A DNA stretch of 53,441 bases from Candidatus Thalassarchaeum betae (GCA_022448665.1 JAKUUO010000008.1:1-53441), one strand, 5' to 3'; positions 42,225 through 52,230 are shown, numbered from the stretch's first letter. A program made the numbers and translations. Notes: generated by a model not told the origin, from the letters alone.

Positions 42225-43553
42225 ATGAGCAAGCAGTATTGGATCGGCGATGTCCGTGCAGGCGCCCACGACGGTGCTGAAGTCGAGTTGAAGGGATGGG
42301 TCCACAGGACCCGTGGCTCCAACAAGATCTGGTTTATGGTGCTGCGCGACTCCACAGGTTTAGTCCAGTGCGTGATCAAGCGCGAGGAAGTCGGAGACGA
42401 TGCCTTCGAGGCGCTCAGCACGGCGCTGATCGAGTCCAGTGTCATCGTGCACGGGGTGGTCGAGCCGACCGATCGTGAGCACGGCCACGAGGTACAGGTC
42501 TCATCGGGCGAGGTGGTCGGGGGGGTCAATCCAGAGCGCCCATTCCCGATAACAGAGTCAGCCATGGCCGAAGCAGACGGCGGCGAGACGGAGTTCCTCC
42601 TCGACAACCGCCACCTGTACCTGCGAACCGGACGGATGACGACGATGCTGAAACTTCGCTCGACACTGTTCGGAGCCATCCACTCTTACTTCCGCGATCG
42701 AGACTTCACCGAGTACCACGCGCCGAACTTCGTAGCCGGTGCAGTGGAGGGAGGGAGCACATTGTTCGAGGTGCCCTACTTCGGTCGCAAGGCCTACCTG
42801 ACACAGTCTTGGCAACTGTACGCCGAAGCGGCGATGCCGGCTCTGGAGAGGTTGTACACGATAGCGCCGTCGTTCAGGGCTGAGAAGAGCAGGACCCGCA
42901 GACACCTGACCGAGTACTGGCATGCCGAGATGGAGGTCGCTTGGGCGTCCAATGCGGATATCATGGAGCACGGCGAGGGAGTCGTCAGGCACATCGCCAG
43001 GACCCTGCTCGATGAGAGCTCGGACGAGTTGTCGGAATTGGGCCGTGATCTTGAGCTGATCGCCAGCTATGCTGACAGCGCATACCCCAGGATGAGGTAC
43101 GACGAGGCCATCGAGACCCTGCAGGGCAAGGGAGTGGCTGTGGAGTGGGGACAGGATCTCGACTACTCAAAGGAGAAGGTACTCACCGCTGACTTCGACG
43201 TGCCGCACTTCCTCACCCACTACCCTCGCATCGCCAAGCCGTTCTACCACCGCCCCGACCCGGACGAGCCGAAGTACGTGCTATGCCACGACCTGCTCGC
43301 TCCCGAGGGCTATGGCGAGATCATCGGAGGCGGTGAGCGCACCTGGTCCGAGAAGGAGATCCTTGAGCGCATCGACGAGGAGGGCACTCCTCGCGAGCCG
43401 TACGAGTTCTACATCGACATCCGCCGTTACGGAGGAGTTCCCCACGGCGGCTTCGGACTCGGCGTCGACCGTGTCTGCGCATGGCTGTCCGGTGCCGACC
43501 ACATCCGCGAAGTCATCCCCTTCCCGAGGGACAGCAGAAGGGTCACGCCGTAG
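42225..43553 (+). CDS. asnS: asparaginyl-tRNA synthetase
   Basis: Charges tRNA-Asn directly with asparagine. The 442-residue class IIb enzyme has an OB-fold anticodon-binding N-terminus (VELKGWVHRTRGSNKIWFMVLRD). Motif 2 region is FRAEKSRTRRHLTEYWHAEMEV, where HLTEYWHAE follows the AsnRS rather than the AspRS (HLNEF) pattern. Motif 3 is GGFGLGVDRVCAWL, followed by the ending IREVIPFPRDS, similar to Pyrococcus-type AsnRS. An AspRS is the main alternative. The ATG at 42225 follows the tRNA-Lys gene by 69 bases, with an AT-rich TTTCTTAACCCATAAG stretch (42179-42194) as possible promoter. Confidence 0.88.
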   Translation: MSKQYWIGDVRAGAHDGAEVELKGWVHRTRGSNKIWFMVLRDSTGLVQCVIKREEVGDDAFEALSTALIESSVIVHGVVEPTDREHGHEVQVSSGEVVGGVNPERPFPITESAMAEADGGETEFLLDNRHLYLRTGRMTTMLKLRSTLFGAIHSYFRDRDFTEYHAPNFVAGAVEGGSTLFEVPYFGRKAYLTQSWQLYAEAAMPALERLYTIAPSFRAEKSRTRRHLTEYWHAEMEVAWASNADIMEHGEGVVRHIARTLLDESSDELSELGRDLELIASYADSAYPRMRYDEAIETLQGKGVAVEWGQDLDYSKEKVLTADFDVPHFLTHYPRIAKPFYHRPDPDEPKYVLCHDLLAPEGYGEIIGGGERTWSEKEILERIDEEGTPREPYEFYIDIRRYGGVPHGGFGLGVDRVCAWLSGADHIREVIPFPRDSRRVTP

Positions 43554-43587
43554 GCGTGCTGCAAAGGTATCTTTGTATCCAAAACCT

Positions 43588-43597
43588 CTAATATATG
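43588..43597 (+). promoter_or_regulatory. TATA box giving a leaderless message from GTG 43616
   Basis: CTAATATATG is centred about 24-26 bases before 43616, so the transcript would start at or next to that GTG. It implies that the zinc module before the acyl-CoA dehydrogenase domain is transcribed and translated. Confidence 0.6.
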
Positions 43598-43615
43598 ACG
43601 TATTGAGCCGGCAGT

Positions 43616-45034
43616 GTGCCGAAGAAGTCACTCAATCCTCGTCCTCGATGCGATCACTGCCAGCGCATCATGTACCGAATCGAGTCACGCCTGCCCGCTC
43701 CTGGCGAGGAGGCCAAGTCCATGGCGTCTGCCACGCGCAGGAGCGTAGGATGGATATGCGCCAATGGTTGCACTGTCAAATCTGATCTTCCTCATACGGC
43801 GACAGGAGGCAGCACGCCCATGAGCGGGGACTGGCGCGAACTTGACATCGCCAATCCCACCGAGGAGCACGCGATGCTCCGCGAGATGCTCCGCGACTTC
43901 GTCCTCGAAGAGGTCGAGCCCCAGGCGCTGGAACACGACCGTGACGAGAGGTTCAACTCCGAGTTGTTCCGAAGCCTCGGTGACCAAGGGCTGCTGGGAA
44001 TCTCTGTTCCGGATGAGTACGGCGGCGGGGGCATGGACGCCACTGCGGTGGCTATCATCAACGAGGAACTATCTTACTCAGACCCCGGCTTCTGCCTTGC
44101 CTACCTAGCTCACGACCAGTTGATGGCTAACAACCTCGCTCAGAACGGTAGCGAGGAGCAGAAGCGCAGGATCCTGCCCAAGTTGTGCAGCGGCGAGTGG
44201 ATTGGCTGCATGGCGATGAGCGAGCCGGGCTATGGCACTGACGTGCTCGGTATGGAGACCAGCGCGCTGCAGCGTGATGACGGGAACTGGGTGATCAACG
44301 GGCGCAAGATGTGGATAACCAATGGCTCGATAGACGATGACGGCACTCCTGCCGACGCAGTCTGGCTGTACGCGCGCACCGGCACCGACAAGAAGGGCCG
44401 TGCCGAGGTCACCACCTTCATCGTCGAGAACGGCATGCCCGGCTACTCGGTAGGTCAGAAGATCTACGACAAACTCGGCATGAGGGCGAGTAACACAGCC
44501 GAGCTGGTGTTCGACGACTGCATCGTGCCAGCCGGGAACATCGTCGGCGAGCCCGGCGAGTCGATGATTCACATGATGAGAAACCTCGAGCTTGAAAGGC
44601 TCGGCCTTGCAGCGATGGGGCTGGGCATATCGAGACGCTGCCTCACTGCGATGAACCGCTATGCGAGTGAGCGCGAAGCTTTTGGGAAGCAAATACGCGA
44701 GTTTGGACAGATACAGAGGCACATCGGCGAATCATGGGCGGAGTACAGGGCCATGCGGACCTACGTCTACGACACCGCCCGGCAGATCGACCTCTCAGAG
44801 GCAGGCAACCGTCTGGACTCTGACGGTGTCAAGCTGTACGGCACTACCGCGGCCAAGAACATCGCAGACAGAGCCATCCAGGTGATGGGAGGCTACGGCT
44901 ACGTCGGTGAGTACGTGGTCGAGAGGCTGTGGCGCGACGCTAAGCTGCTGGAGATAGGCGGCGGCACCCTCGAGGGCCATCAGAAGAACATCGCCCGAGA
45001 CCTCGCTGACAACTCCGACGCCATCGAACGCTAG
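43616..45034 (+). CDS. acyl-CoA dehydrogenase (isovaleryl-CoA-dehydrogenase-like) with N-terminal zinc module
   Basis: A flavoenzyme that introduces a trans-2,3 double bond in acyl-CoAs during fatty-acid or branched-chain amino-acid breakdown. Length 472 residues. Residues 1-60 carry a CDHC...CANGC cysteine set (C12, C15, C48, C52) like a small zinc ribbon, then the dehydrogenase begins near residue 69 (MSGDWRELDIANPTEEHAMLREML). Key segments: ISVPDEYGGGGMD, MAMSEPGYGTDV, NGRKMWITNGS and ERLWRDAKLLEIGGGT. The catalytic base position in the last motif (YEGT in medium-chain enzymes) is Gly, while LELERLGL supplies a Glu in the helix position used by isovaleryl-CoA dehydrogenase. An ATG at 43820 with an AGGAGG-like site would start the dehydrogenase alone. 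Confidence 0.88.
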   Translation: MPKKSLNPRPRCDHCQRIMYRIESRLPAPGEEAKSMASATRRSVGWICANGCTVKSDLPHTATGGSTPMSGDWRELDIANPTEEHAMLREMLRDFVLEEVEPQALEHDRDERFNSELFRSLGDQGLLGISVPDEYGGGGMDATAVAIINEELSYSDPGFCLAYLAHDQLMANNLAQNGSEEQKRRILPKLCSGEWIGCMAMSEPGYGTDVLGMETSALQRDDGNWVINGRKMWITNGSIDDDGTPADAVWLYARTGTDKKGRAEVTTFIVENGMPGYSVGQKIYDKLGMRASNTAELVFDDCIVPAGNIVGEPGESMIHMMRNLELERLGLAAMGLGISRRCLTAMNRYASEREAFGKQIREFGQIQRHIGESWAEYRAMRTYVYDTARQIDLSEAGNRLDSDGVKLYGTTAAKNIADRAIQVMGGYGYVGEYVVERLWRDAKLLEIGGGTLEGHQKNIARDLADNSDAIER

Positions 45035-45110
45035 TGGTAGTCCCGGGAGGATTCGAACCTCCGTCACCGGGACCAAAACCCGGTATGATGGACCACTACA
45101 CCACGGGACT
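45035..45110 (-). tRNA. tRNA-Gln (anticodon TTG)
   Basis: Read on the minus strand, the acceptor stem AGTCCCG pairs with CGGGACT, and the anticodon stem CCGGG/CCCGG encloses TTTTGGT, giving TTG for CAA codons. The T arm contains GGTTCGAATCC. Discriminator A and an encoded CCA (45035-45038) are present. A weak TATA-like TCAAAAG lies about 27 bases upstream on the minus strand. It ends one base after the dehydrogenase stop. Confidence 0.95.
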
Positions 45111-45196
45111 CCGAGCCATTCCTGATGGGTCATCGCTTTTGATTTGACGGGACATCCAGCCGGCAGTATGAAGAGTTCTTGGAGTACCCTTGGAAC

Positions 45197-48100
45197 ATGC
45201 GTCAGCGTACTGCATCTGCCATGGTTCTGCTGATGCTGCTCTCATCTCTGTCGACTGGGCTGGCATCCGCCGGCATTTCTATCAGCCATAATCCCAGCAT
45301 CATAGATGCTGATGCCCAGCAGTCATATGAGGTGACCGAAACTTTCACCAGCGGCTCCCCGTGGATAGAATCGAGCCTCTGGGAGCGCATCGATGAAGAC
45401 GCTGTGGAGATCCGAGTCACGGTCATCACACGTTCGCTGCAGACACTGAACGAGTGGCAGCACGCCAATGGTGCATTCGAGGAGCAGAAGCCGGCAAAGA
45501 ACGGCGAGACCCTAGTGGCCGATGACCCCGTCGACGGTCAGATTGACCACAGGACATTCTGGATGGGGGCCGAGTTCTTCCACAAGCTCCCCGGGGTGTC
45601 AGGGGTGATTGCAATACTCGACGCTGAGAAGGCCCCCGAGCCATACGATACCGTTCCCTTCGAGAGCCCCCCAGGCTACGAACCTGAATCTGTCCGCAGC
45701 GGTGAGATACACGGTGCTAACGACGCTTGGGAGCGTGGCTACGCAGGTGAGGGGATGGTGGTCGCGATCGCCGACACCGGTGTCGACTTCGCCCATCCCG
45801 ACCTCAACGGCACCCAGGCCAGAGTCACCGATTCGAAGTCGCCATACGAGGGCTGGCCGCTGATGTTTGACCACAACAGCATGTACTACTGGCTGGTGTA
45901 CGGCGATGCCTACCCCGCTAGAGGCACTTGGTACGCCGACACATCGGTAATCGATTACGACAACAACACCGATGGACTGCTAGACGACTCTGGGTACAAC
46001 ATAACCGGTGTCAATGCCTCGCTATCGGGGGCCTACCACCTCGGGGAGCACCCCGACTGGAGGCTCATTGACAAGGCGGGCGGAGACGTACCCATCCTAG
46101 TGGTGGACGACAGGATTTCAGGACTTTACGAGACCGTTTACCCCGACATCAATCGGGACGGGCAGTTCTCGAACGACATCCCGATGCGCCCGGGAGAGGA
46201 GACAGCTGGCCTGGACACCGACGGGGACGGCCTGTGGGATATCTCAGGGGGCTTGGTCTACTGGGTGGCCGACGGAACCAACGGAGTGCCATATACAGAC
46301 ACCTACGCGGCACGGCACGGCTACGCAAACCGGATTCCAGGAGCAGGTAACCTGACTCTGTTCATGATCGAGTCGGGAAGCCACGGGACGCTTTGCGCCA
46401 GCGCGGTGGCCGCACAGGGGGTCGTGAGTGACGGCAAGGTCCTAGGAATGGCTCCGAACGCTACCATATCCTCGATAGGCAACCACTACTCAGGTGGTCA
46501 CGCACTCGACGGCTGGCGCTTCATCGCCGAGGGCTATGATGGCGTCACCATCACTCAGGGCGACCAGCCCCACATCGGCTCGTTCTCGTTCGGATACTCC
46601 TCGATCGACGAGGCCGGTGCTGATGGTTACTCCCTGTACCTCGATTGGCTCACCCGGGTCTACAACGACAACGCATCATACTCCGTGGCCATAGGCAACG
46701 GCGGCCACGGCTTCGGCACCGCCAAGGTACCCGGTGCTGCCCACGGCATCTTCTCTGTCGGCGCCTTCAGCAGCCGCTCCAGCGACTCATGGGGGCAGAA
46801 CGCACCTTGGTCCAACCGAGGCCCCAACGTGGTCGGGAGGATGGATCCGGACATCGTCTCTGTCGGATGGTCTGCCACTGGTGATGTACCTCTGAACCAA
46901 AGGAGCAACGCGAACTCCGCATGGGGCACCTGGGGCGGGACCAGCCTCGCCACGCCCATCGCAGCTGGGCTGATGGCGCTGGTAGCACAGGCATGGCAGG
47001 CCAATCTTGGGTACCACCCCGGATCGCAGGAGTTCAGGGATTTCGTGATGTCCACGTCCGACGACAGGGGCTACGAGCCGTTCGTCCAAGGCGGCGGCTG
47101 GTTCAACGCGTCGAGGGCCACAGCCACTCTGGACGGGGTGAACGGGACATGGTGGGCGAGTCCCGCTCAGTGGAATAGCGGCACCTTCCAAGGCCAGCAC
47201 AGGGATGCCAACATCAACGTCATGCGTCCCGGCGAGTCGCAAGTCGTCGACCTCGAGTTCACCAACTACGGCCAGACCGAGGTGCTGCTCAGGTACACTC
47301 CGACGACCTTCGCCCCCCTTGAGCACACGGTGCGGGTGTGGCACAGCCTCGGCAACGGTACCGAAGGCGGAACCAATGACACATGGGACGGCCACCAAGG
47401 GGACCGGCCGGACTTGCTGATACCATTGCACATCACCGACGACCAGAACTTCAGTCTACCATCGGAAACGGTTCAGTTGCGCGCGCGTGCGACCATAGAG
47501 TACTCTGCATTCGATGGCAATCAGGACCGCAGCTCCGAGGAACGAGTCTTCTTGCAGATATACCGTTGGTCCGACGATGACGGGGACGGGGTGTATGTCG
47601 AGGACTTCGACAACGACTCCATGGTCGACTCCGATGACTGGACTGAGGGGAGCGAACTAGAGGAAGTCACCTACTGGTGGGACAACGGGCCAAATGCCGA
47701 GGTCAGGTTGGGTCTGCCCTTCGAGGATGCCAGAGACGGAGTCTTCCTCGGAGTCTGGAACTACAACGGCCAGCTCTCGGACGACCCGGTCAGGATCGAG
47801 ATTGATTGGACTGCCTTCGGCAGCGCCGACGATGATTGGATTTCCATGCCCGTCTCGTTGGCCGTCGCTGCGAACGATTCTAGCTCGACTCAGATGACCG
47901 TCTCAGTGCCTCAGGACGCTAGGTCCGGCTTGCATCAGCACGGTGTGCTGGTGGAGACTTTCGAGTTCGACGCTGGAGGCAACACGACATCGCCCATACC
48001 TCACAGGAACTGGACCATGCCAGTGGTGACGAATGTACCATGGACAGGACCTTTCACACTTGACGCAGGTCCGCTGGATGGAAACGTGTCGAACCAGACT

Positions 48101-51100
48101 CTTTACACCGAGGAGTGGATCAGCGGCGCCACCAGATGGGACTGGCGGGCTGAGAGCGGCGACTGGCGATTCCTGTCTGTCGATTGGCCTGAGGAATGGG
48201 ACACCGGAGGGACGGCCATCCTCGATGTCGACTGGGACGACAACCCCTACACGGACATCGACATCCTGTGGCTGTCCGAGATGCCTCACGGCTACGCCGA
48301 GGACGACCCGGACGCCTATGGCGACTCGACCTTCTTCATCGAGTCACGCTCGATAAACAATCACGCGGGCAGCGGTTCGCACAACTGGGACACCTTCACT
48401 GGCACATCGCGCGAGATGTTCGCCGTGCCCGCATCTCAGGGCATGCACCAGATGGTCCTGCACACCGCGCTGCACGGCGTGTCCTCCAACGACAACCCCC
48501 TCAACGTCTCGGTGGGCTACATCGCAGCCGAGGAGTCAGGATTCGAGCGCGTGGTCACCGACTGGGCCGAGGGCAGCGGGGTCGACGCGGTCCACGTGGT
48601 CTCCACTGTACCGCTTTCTGTTGACTCGGTTTCCGCCTACGGTTGGAGCCAACCGGCCCACTTCGACAACGAGACAGCCTATCAGGACGTCTCGGGGAAC
48701 AAGATGACCGCCTCTTGGTGGCACAACATGACCGTCCAGAACTCCACCGAGCTGAACATCCGGATGAACGCGCATGACGATGCTGATCTAGACCTGTTCC
48801 TGTTCCGCGACTCTAACGAGGACGGCGAGTTCTCCTCGGGCGAGGAGGTGGCCCGTTCATGGTCCGGCTCCTCCGCCGAGACGATTCGCATCGTGGATCC
48901 CGATGACGGACTCTACTCGGTAGCCGTCCACGGCTACTCGGTGCCGAGCGGCACGGTACAGTTCTGGATCGACATCGAGGTGGTGGGTGGTGACGAACTG
49001 GTGATCACCGACCAGCTCTCGCTCACTCAGGGGGAGATCGACGCGATATGGCCCAACGGCAGCGAGACCCTAGCAGGGCAGGTCCCCGCTTCGGCCCTGC
49101 AGGTCAATCTCGCTTACGAGATGCCAGAGACCGCAGGGATATGGACCGGGTTCATCGACATCATCATCGAGGGCGACATCAGCCTGCGGCTGCCGTACAC
49201 CTACGAGTTGGTCGAGTTGGACCCAGAGGTCGACTTCGAGGTCCCCGCCAACCTGACGCAGACCAATGTCATCGTACCTGTCAGGCTGCACGCTCTCGAC
49301 ACGGGCATAGGGTTCGGCCTCGACGACCTGAACTGGGAGCCGGCCGACGAGGACACCAGCATTCCCGCCGCTGACCTCGTCGAAGCCATCGACACTGAGG
49401 GCAACCACCACAACCTGACTGCCATCTGGAACAGCGGCAATCACTTCGCCATGCCCGAGAACGTCTCGTTCAGGGAGGTCTGGGTAAACGCCACGCTTCC
49501 ACAGGTGGAGAAGTGGCATGACTACAGAGCCGACCTGACCGACAGGTCGAACAACTCTGACGAGGCCTACCTCTCGGTGTCATACGATGCCACTGCCCCG
49601 CTAGCGTCCATCTCCAACATCCCGTGGATAACCAACCAAGCCACGATGATTTACACGCTCCAGACCGAGCCCGGTGCCAGTGCGAGACACGGCGATACCG
49701 AGATCGAGCTCGACGAGAGCGGCTTCGCAGAGTTCACCTTCCAGTTAACCGAGGCCGAAGAGCGAGCCGACGCCGACTCGTCGTTCTTCTACGTGCACGG
49801 CACCAGCGTCTTCGACATCGAGGTCAGCGATGCCGCGGGCAACTCGTTCACCAGGGACTTCGTGGTCGTGTTCGACCCCCATGCGCCCAAAGCGACGCTG
49901 CTCGACGTGGCCGACCAAGCCGGCTATCACTACACCCCGGAGCAGATGGCCAACCCGGTCAACATGAGCGAGGGGACGCTGACCGTCAGGATACCCGTGG
50001 ACATCCGGGACTGGTGCTTGAGGCTGCAGGCAGTGAACTCGCCGCATCAGACCGTGCAGTGCGAATCCGACCCGCTGATACCGCAGATAACCATGGAGGA
50101 CACACCCGGACAGAGCGCCTTCGTCTCGCAGTACGAGATCAACACGACCACCCTGCCCGACGGTGACTACTTCATCTCCCTCGAAATGACCGACTGGGCC
50201 GACAACACTGCCGTCGACGAGTGGGCCCTCGGGCTAGACCGCTCGGTGCCGATTGTGGAATGGGAAATCAGCCCCGGCACCGATTCGGCCTTCTTCGACC
50301 ACAGACAGGGCCTTTCCTGGCTGTCGAGCGAGGAGGCCCATGTCTGGTTCACCATAGACGGTGTGCTCATCAGCGAGCGCACCGGAGTCACCAGCGGGGC
50401 TCTGTTCGAGCTCAACCACACGGGGATGCATGAGGTGTGCCTGGAGGCGGTGGACATGACCGAGCCCCAAGAGAACGACAACAGGTTCCTAGAGTGCAGG
50501 AGCATACTGCTGGACCCCGCGATATACAGCACCCACGTCACCGCTGACTGGAACGGCGGGCTAGGGGCGATAGAGACGGTCGAGGCGGTCCTGCAGCGCG
50601 GTCCCGACCAGGAGATATGGTGGAGCAGGGCCGAAACCGGCCAGAGGCACCTGATCGAGCGCGGTGCGAGCATAGTGAGCGTGGTCTTCGACCTCGAGGA
50701 GGGCGACAACCAGTTCCTGATCGAGATACACGCCCTCGACCATGTCGACAACTACTCGCTGTCCATAGTCAAGGACACTATAGCGCCCGCACTGAACTTC
50801 TACGAGGTGACCAATCGGACCAGCACACTCGAGACCAGCCGGGTCGTGAGCGGCGTGTGCGAGCAGGGCTCCACCGTGATGCTGTGGACGGAGGCAGACG
50901 ACGAGGAGTTCGTGTGCTCGTCGACAGAGGAATTCCTCGTCTCCATCGAGATCCCCCCCGCACCGGGGAACCACACGATCAACGGGCTCTCGGTCGATGC
51001 GGCGAACAACCAGAACTCGATGTCGATAGAGGTGCTGGAGCAGGAGTGGATCGACTGGGCCATCGAAGACGCCCGCAACTCGGGGCCGATGCTCTGGTGG

Positions 51101-51283
51101 TTCTCCTTGGCCGCGATCGCGCTGCTCTCGGTCACCGTCCTACCGCTGACCGTGCTGCGGCGCAGGCGGGCGCGCAGGCTCATGATAGAGGAGCACGGCC
51201 CCGATCTCGATGAGATAATGTCGGAGATTGAGGCCGTAGCCGACCAGCCGGTCGCCGAATCCGACGATGAAGCGACTGAGTAA
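45197..51283 (+). CDS. giant secreted, membrane-anchored subtilase (S8 family)
   Basis: A 2028-residue cell-surface serine protease. A signal peptide (about 1-25, ending SAG) precedes a propeptide. The catalytic triad is visible: D in VVAIADTGVDFAHPDL (about residue 192), H in SGSHGTLCASAVAAQG (about 395) and S in GGTSLATPIAAGLMAL (about 583). The spacing of Asp to His is large, about 200 residues, and holds a Ca-type DTDGDGLWD insert. A PPC-like beta-sandwich (about 1170-1270) and several further beta-sandwich repeats follow. One C-terminal membrane helix (GPMLWWFSLAAIALLSVTVLPL) and a basic-then-acidic cytosolic tail end it. It would digest extracellular protein. The ATG at 45197 was chosen over one at 45179 by the signal peptide. 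Confidence 0.92.
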   Translation: MRQRTASAMVLLMLLSSLSTGLASAGISISHNPSIIDADAQQSYEVTETFTSGSPWIESSLWERIDEDAVEIRVTVITRSLQTLNEWQHANGAFEEQKPAKNGETLVADDPVDGQIDHRTFWMGAEFFHKLPGVSGVIAILDAEKAPEPYDTVPFESPPGYEPESVRSGEIHGANDAWERGYAGEGMVVAIADTGVDFAHPDLNGTQARVTDSKSPYEGWPLMFDHNSMYYWLVYGDAYPARGTWYADTSVIDYDNNTDGLLDDSGYNITGVNASLSGAYHLGEHPDWRLIDKAGGDVPILVVDDRISGLYETVYPDINRDGQFSNDIPMRPGEETAGLDTDGDGLWDISGGLVYWVADGTNGVPYTDTYAARHGYANRIPGAGNLTLFMIESGSHGTLCASAVAAQGVVSDGKVLGMAPNATISSIGNHYSGGHALDGWRFIAEGYDGVTITQGDQPHIGSFSFGYSSIDEAGADGYSLYLDWLTRVYNDNASYSVAIGNGGHGFGTAKVPGAAHGIFSVGAFSSRSSDSWGQNAPWSNRGPNVVGRMDPDIVSVGWSATGDVPLNQRSNANSAWGTWGGTSLATPIAAGLMALVAQAWQANLGYHPGSQEFRDFVMSTSDDRGYEPFVQGGGWFNASRATATLDGVNGTWWASPAQWNSGTFQGQHRDANINVMRPGESQVVDLEFTNYGQTEVLLRYTPTTFAPLEHTVRVWHSLGNGTEGGTNDTWDGHQGDRPDLLIPLHITDDQNFSLPSETVQLRARATIEYSAFDGNQDRSSEERVFLQIYRWSDDDGDGVYVEDFDNDSMVDSDDWTEGSELEEVTYWWDNGPNAEVRLGLPFEDARDGVFLGVWNYNGQLSDDPVRIEIDWTAFGSADDDWISMPVSLAVAANDSSSTQMTVSVPQDARSGLHQHGVLVETFEFDAGGNTTSPIPHRNWTMPVVTNVPWTGPFTLDAGPLDGNVSNQTLYTEEWISGATRWDWRAESGDWRFLSVDWPEEWDTGGTAILDVDWDDNPYTDIDILWLSEMPHGYAEDDPDAYGDSTFFIESRSINNHAGSGSHNWDTFTGTSREMFAVPASQGMHQMVLHTALHGVSSNDNPLNVSVGYIAAEESGFERVVTDWAEGSGVDAVHVVSTVPLSVDSVSAYGWSQPAHFDNETAYQDVSGNKMTASWWHNMTVQNSTELNIRMNAHDDADLDLFLFRDSNEDGEFSSGEEVARSWSGSSAETIRIVDPDDGLYSVAVHGYSVPSGTVQFWIDIEVVGGDELVITDQLSLTQGEIDAIWPNGSETLAGQVPASALQVNLAYEMPETAGIWTGFIDIIIEGDISLRLPYTYELVELDPEVDFEVPANLTQTNVIVPVRLHALDTGIGFGLDDLNWEPADEDTSIPAADLVEAIDTEGNHHNLTAIWNSGNHFAMPENVSFREVWVNATLPQVEKWHDYRADLTDRSNNSDEAYLSVSYDATAPLASISNIPWITNQATMIYTLQTEPGASARHGDTEIELDESGFAEFTFQLTEAEERADADSSFFYVHGTSVFDIEVSDAAGNSFTRDFVVVFDPHAPKATLLDVADQAGYHYTPEQMANPVNMSEGTLTVRIPVDIRDWCLRLQAVNSPHQTVQCESDPLIPQITMEDTPGQSAFVSQYEINTTTLPDGDYFISLEMTDWADNTAVDEWALGLDRSVPIVEWEISPGTDSAFFDHRQGLSWLSSEEAHVWFTIDGVLISERTGVTSGALFELNHTGMHEVCLEAVDMTEPQENDNRFLECRSILLDPAIYSTHVTADWNGGLGAIETVEAVLQRGPDQEIWWSRAETGQRHLIERGASIVSVVFDLEEGDNQFLIEIHALDHVDNYSLSIVKDTIAPALNFYEVTNRTSTLETSRVVSGVCEQGSTVMLWTEADDEEFVCSSTEEFLVSIEIPPAPGNHTINGLSVDAANNQNSMSIEVLEQEWIDWAIEDARNSGPMLWWFSLAAIALLSVTVLPLTVLRRRRARRLMIEEHGPDLDEIMSEIEAVADQPVAESDDEATE

Positions 51284-51314
51284 GCCTCATCCCCCGCCTG
51301 CTTCTGGCTCTTCC

Positions 51315-52163
51315 GTGGAGATTCGCAGCATCGCCGTCCTCGGTGCGGGCCAGATGGGCAACGGCATCGCGCAGGTCGCTGCGTGCGCGGGGTACGAGGT
51401 CACGATGATCGACATCGAGGAGTCCTTCGTAGAACGTGGCATGGCGGCGATAGAGGGCTCCCTCGGCAAACTCGTCGCCAAGGAGAGGATGAGCAGGGAG
51501 GACGCCGACTCGGCCCTCGCGCGCGTGCACACCTCCACAGAAAGGGGCGCAGCGGCCGAATGCGACCTCGTCGTCGAGGCGATCCCGGAGATTCCCGAGC
51601 TGAAGCTCTCGACCTTCGCCGATCTGGACGGCATCTGCAAGCCAGAATCCATCCTCGCTAGCAACACCTCGAGCATCAGCATCGACGAGATCGCCGCGGC
51701 TACAAGCAGGCCGGACAGGGTCATCGGGATGCACTTCATGAACCCCGTCCCGATTATGCGACTGGTCGAGATCATCAACGGCGCCCAGACCTCCGACGAG
51801 GTCAATGCAGCAGTGGTCCGGGCCGCAGAGAGGATGGGCAAGACGGCTCTGTCGTGCAACGACTCCCCCGGCTTCGTCAGCAACAGGATCCTCTGCCCGA
51901 TGCTCAATGAGGCCATCCTCACGCTGCAGGAGGGGGTGGCCGAGCCGGAGGCCATAGACGGTATCATGAAGCTGGGGATGAACCACCCCATCGGACCGCT
52001 CGCTCTGGCCGATCTGATCGGCTTGGACACCTTGCTGCACATCATGAACGTCCTGCATGAGGGACTGGCAGACGACAAGTACGCCCCCGCCCCTCTGCTG
52101 GTCCAGATGGTCGATGATGGCAAACTCGGGCGAAAGAGCGGTCAGGGATTCTACTCCTACTAA
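51315..52163 (+). CDS. 3-hydroxyacyl-CoA (3-hydroxybutyryl-CoA) dehydrogenase
   Basis: Oxidises 3-hydroxyacyl-CoA to 3-oxoacyl-CoA with NAD in beta-oxidation or in butanoyl metabolism. With the GTG at 51315 it has 282 residues, the usual size of single-domain enzymes such as Hbd. Motifs are VLGAGQMGNGIAQ (Rossmann), ASNTSSISI, GMHFMNPVPIMRLVEI with the catalytic His-Glu region, and NDSPGFVSNRILCPMLNEAI, followed by HPIGPLALADLIGLD. It ends GRKSGQGFYSY. An in-frame ATG at 51267 overlaps the protease gene and would add 16 residues. With the dehydrogenase at 43616 it supplies two steps of acyl-CoA oxidation. Confidence 0.93.
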   Translation: MEIRSIAVLGAGQMGNGIAQVAACAGYEVTMIDIEESFVERGMAAIEGSLGKLVAKERMSREDADSALARVHTSTERGAAAECDLVVEAIPEIPELKLSTFADLDGICKPESILASNTSSISIDEIAAATSRPDRVIGMHFMNPVPIMRLVEIINGAQTSDEVNAAVVRAAERMGKTALSCNDSPGFVSNRILCPMLNEAILTLQEGVAEPEAIDGIMKLGMNHPIGPLALADLIGLDTLLHIMNVLHEGLADDKYAPAPLLVQMVDDGKLGRKSGQGFYSY

Positions 52164-52183
52164 TGAAACCGTATTGCTGTGGC

Positions 52184-52200
52184 GGTGCATTTTCTGCACC
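52184..52200. repeat. hairpin-forming inverted repeat after the dehydrogenase gene
   Basis: GGTGCA-TTTTC-TGCACC is a perfect 6-base inverted repeat 20 bases after the stop codon at 52163. A T-run lies in the loop rather than after the stem, so it does not fit a bacterial terminator. A role in 3' end formation is possible but unproved. Confidence 0.4.
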
Positions 52201-52230
52201 ATCATACCGTGCCAAAGTTCAAAGCGGTAT

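Noticed and set aside
51180..52205. Minus-strand ORFs over the 3-hydroxyacyl-CoA dehydrogenase
   Set aside because: Shadow frames of a gene with complete family motifs; no independent domain is seen.
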